Positions 62,215 through 64,000 of a stretch of 64,000 bases of DNA are shown here, one piece after another. The first letter of the stretch is position 1; every line of letters starts with the position of its first letter. The DNA comes from JAWKOK01 sp963765875. GTDB lineage: Bacteria; Chloroflexota; Anaerolineae; Caldilineales; Caldilineaceae. The position numbers were made by a program, and so were the translations under genes. A model generated the notes under the pieces. That model saw only the letters and a list, made by a program, of their open reading frames with translations, made no database searches and had not been told where the DNA came from. The DNA is taken from NCBI GenBank assembly GCA_963765875.1, contig CAVXYK010000025.1, positions 186,001 through 250,000 on the forward strand, given 5' to 3'.

Positions 62215-62457
62215 TTTGGGTGTGTTCAAAATGAGTTGAGCGAGTCCCGTAGGGGCATGGGGTGGATCGGCGGAGGCAATTTGGCAAAAGGAAAAACCCA
62301 TCTGCCGCCGAGCCATCACATGCCCGCTGTAGCGAACAGGAATGCGCAACGACGGGCACGTGTACGGACGGATGAAACGAGCAGAAAATATCGAGCATTG
62401 GCTCCCGCCCGTCCCCGTGCCCCTGCGCAGTTCCACCCAACTTGAACACACTCAAAC
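62215..62457. mobile_element. diverged relative of the MITE-like elements
   Basis: TTTGGGTGTGTTCAAAATGA and GAGTTGAGCGAGTCCCGTAG at the left face GTTCCACCCAACTTGAACAC and ACTCAAA at the right; next inside, AGGGGCATGGGG faces CCCCGTGCCCCTG. The layout and the words GTGTGTT, GAGTTGAG and CCCGTAGGG match copies 1 and 2, but the centre is different and the element is shorter (about 243 bp). Confidence 0.5.
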
Positions 62458-62463
62458 AAATAG

Positions 62464-62490
62464 GCGATTCACCTTCGGGAGGTGAATCGC
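62464..62490. repeat. perfect hairpin
   Basis: GCGATTCACC (62464-62473) and GGTGAATCGC (62481-62490) with loop TTCGGGA. No T run follows. Confidence 0.55.
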
Positions 62491-62749
62491 GGACAGTCAA
62501 TTGAATCTTCAGATCTTCTCCTCAGTCGTGCCAAAAATCACTAGGTCAACCTGGGCACGAGCTTGTGCTTGGAGGCTACTTTTCCTGCCGCCCCCCTGCG
62601 AACGGGCAGTTTGAGCGCGCCTGTGCGCAGTTAACCCTAACCCATGACAGTCTGTAGCCATTCTGTAGCCACCACCATGTTACGTTGAGAACGGTTTATG
62701 CAGTTTCTGTGCGAAATCTGAGACGCTTTTTAATCAAGAGGAGGTTGCC

Positions 62750-63097
62750 ATGGGGACGTGGATCGTATTGGTCGAAGCTAGTTGTGCCGACCAGGCCCGC
62801 GAAGACGAGTTCAATGAGTGGTACAACCAAGTTCATTTACCCGATGTTTTGGAGACGCCTGGAATCGTCAGAGCGCTACGTTACGAAAACATCGCTCCTG
62901 CAGAGGGGCAGGGTAAGTATTTGGCGGTGTACGAAGTGGAAACGGATGATCTGCAGAATGCTTTTACGGCAAGTGAGCAAATTATAGCGAGAAAGACCGC
63001 TGAGGGACGCATGAGCGAGCTGCTACAGACACTCTCCGTAACCAGCTTCAGACAACTATATTCGCTATCGGAACGCATTTTGGTTCCAAACCACTAA
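62750..63097 (+). CDS. DUF4286/EthD-like small protein
   Basis: 115 residues. GTWIVLVEASCADQAREDEF, NEWYNQVHLPDVLETPGIVR and YLAVYEVETDDLQNAFTASE fit a dimeric alpha-beta barrel of the EthD/DUF4286 type. GAGGAGG lies before the ATG. The Old Yellow Enzyme gene starts 46 bp after the stop, so the two may form an operon for some small-molecule conversion. Confidence 0.75.
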   Translation: MGTWIVLVEASCADQAREDEFNEWYNQVHLPDVLETPGIVRALRYENIAPAEGQGKYLAVYEVETDDLQNAFTASEQIIARKTAEGRMSELLQTLSVTSFRQLYSLSERILVPNH

Positions 63098-63143
63098 TTG
63101 GTCTGCGGCACGAATCTGGCCATCAGTATGAAAGGGATTTCCT

Positions 63144-64000
63144 ATGTCATCGCTATTTGAAGCGACAACCATCGGCGGTATGGAACTCGACAATCGCTTT
63201 ATGCGCGCGGCGATGTGGCTCGGAATGGCAGGAAAAGATGGGACATGCACCTCAAAATTGATCGATGTCATGTCGGAGTACGCAGTAGGCGGGGTCGGAC
63301 TCATATTTACAGGGCATGCCTACGTGCTAAAGGGTGGACAGGCGGGCCCCTGGCAGTTGGGCTGCCATACTGACCTCATGCTTCCCGGCCTCACTGAACT
63401 GGTGAAATCAATACACAACGCCGGCGGCAAAATCGCCCTGCAGCTCGCACACGGCGGCATTTTTTCAGTTGCCGAGTTGACAGGAGAAGAACCATTGGGG
63501 CCATATCCTTTGCAGACAGAGGATGGTCCTCTTGGCCGTGAAATGAGCACCGAAGAGATCCAACAGACTGTCGAGGCCTTTGGTGCGGCGGCAGTCAGAG
63601 CGAAAGAGGCCGGTTTTGACGGCGTCCAGATCCATGCCGCCCACAGTTATCTATTGAGTCAATTTCTCTCGCCATTCTTCAACAAAAGAACGGACAATTA
63701 TGGAGGTCCTCTGGAAAACCGGGCACGGATGCTACTAGAGGTTGTCCGGCAAGTTCAGGATGCAACTGGAGAAGAATATCCGGTATTCGTGAAACTGAAT
63801 TCCGAGGACATGTTGGATAGTGGTTTTTCGAAAGAAGAGATGCTTTCCGTCTGTGAAATGCTCCAAGACATGGGCATTAACGCCATCGAACTGAGCGGCG
63901 GCACGGCACTGGGCGTAGCGATGAACAAGCTGGAGATCAGCTTCTGCCCCCTCGGGAATGGCGCCCCCTATTGGCAGGAAGCGGCAGAACAGTACAAACG
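63144..64000 (+). CDS. Old Yellow Enzyme-type flavin oxidoreductase, cut by window end
   Basis: The frame is open from the ATG at 63144 (AAGGGA upstream) to the window end, 285 codons. MSSLFEATTIGGMELDNRFM at the start, LQLAHGGIFS, FDGVQIHAAHSYLLSQFLSP, FFNKRTDNYGGPLENRARML and PVFVKLNSEDM are the FMN-binding and substrate motifs (HxxH-type catalytic pair) of the NADH:flavin oxidoreductase/OYE family. It reduces activated double bonds or related substrates. The C-terminal end, and any fused Fe-S/FAD domain, are outside the window. Confidence 0.9.
   Translation, partial: MSSLFEATTIGGMELDNRFMRAAMWLGMAGKDGTCTSKLIDVMSEYAVGGVGLIFTGHAYVLKGGQAGPWQLGCHTDLMLPGLTELVKSIHNAGGKIALQLAHGGIFSVAELTGEEPLGPYPLQTEDGPLGREMSTEEIQQTVEAFGAAAVRAKEAGFDGVQIHAAHSYLLSQFLSPFFNKRTDNYGGPLENRARMLLEVVRQVQDATGEEYPVFVKLNSEDMLDSGFSKEEMLSVCEMLQDMGINAIELSGGTALGVAMNKLEISFCPLGNGAPYWQEAAEQYK

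Larger units (their letters stand above)
62184..62749. other. gap before the EthD/DUF4286-like gene
   Basis: No gene supported. It holds a diverged MITE-like element (62215-62457), a perfect hairpin (62464-62490), and then sequence with no clear structure. Confidence 0.45.

Overview
The window is about 57% GC and densely coded on both strands. Its gene content looks like a member of the Chloroflexota, probably the Anaerolineae/Caldilineae side. The clues are lipoproteins with Pro/Thr-rich linkers, a VIT/VWA protein, DUF2079 glycan-type membrane proteins, type 2 IPP isomerase, and many word-like intergenic hairpin repeats. This placement is an inference from gene style; no rRNA or tRNA gene was seen.

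Layout. 1-2.4 kb: two small toxin-antitoxin modules (PIN/Phd-like and VapBC). 2.5-13.3 kb: SMP-30 lactonase, a conserved hypothetical, a Cys/Met-metabolism PLP enzyme, a membrane MutS-like ATPase, an M20 peptidase, a methyltransferase, and a three-gene operon (glutaminyl cyclase, rhodanese lipoprotein, galT). 13.5-20 kb: methyltransferase, recX, sulfotransferase-like, PhzF and VIT/VWA proteins. 20-30 kb: two ABC exporters, a GRDB-family gene interrupted by an in-frame TGA with a following hairpin (candidate selenoprotein), a PAP2-VanZ fusion, and ftsH. 30-43 kb: phosphofructokinase, a radical SAM/SPASM-protoporphyrinogen oxidase operon, an enolase-superfamily/M81 operon, ftsK, and a 7TM-like regulator operon. 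43-51 kb: fasciclin lipoprotein, P-loop ATPase plus dipeptide-epimerase-like gene, GNAT, HipA-like/DUF3037 pair, polyprenyl synthase and fni. 51.5-62 kb: a LysM surface protein followed by an envelope-glycan-like run (glycosyltransferase, epimerase, DegT aminotransferase, DUF2079) with a MazG-like gene and a MazEF-like pair between. 62.7-64 kb: a small EthD/DUF4286-like protein and the start of an Old Yellow Enzyme.

Two features colour the whole window. First, almost every intergenic gap carries a long inverted repeat built from short reiterated words, different at each locus but with shared words between some loci. Two gaps hold near-identical 338/339-bp elements with terminal inverted repeats, and one holds a diverged relative. 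These hairpins sit between most convergent gene pairs and often supply the last codons or the stop codon of a gene. Second, at least nine otherwise well-conserved genes need a frame change to give a full-length product. This suggests indel errors in the assembly, or less likely real decay; such genes are given here as single features spanning both frames.

The best candidate for new biology is the in-frame TGA in the GRDB-family gene. It falls exactly at the first position of a CxxC-type motif and is followed by a hairpin that fits the published bacterial SECIS geometry.
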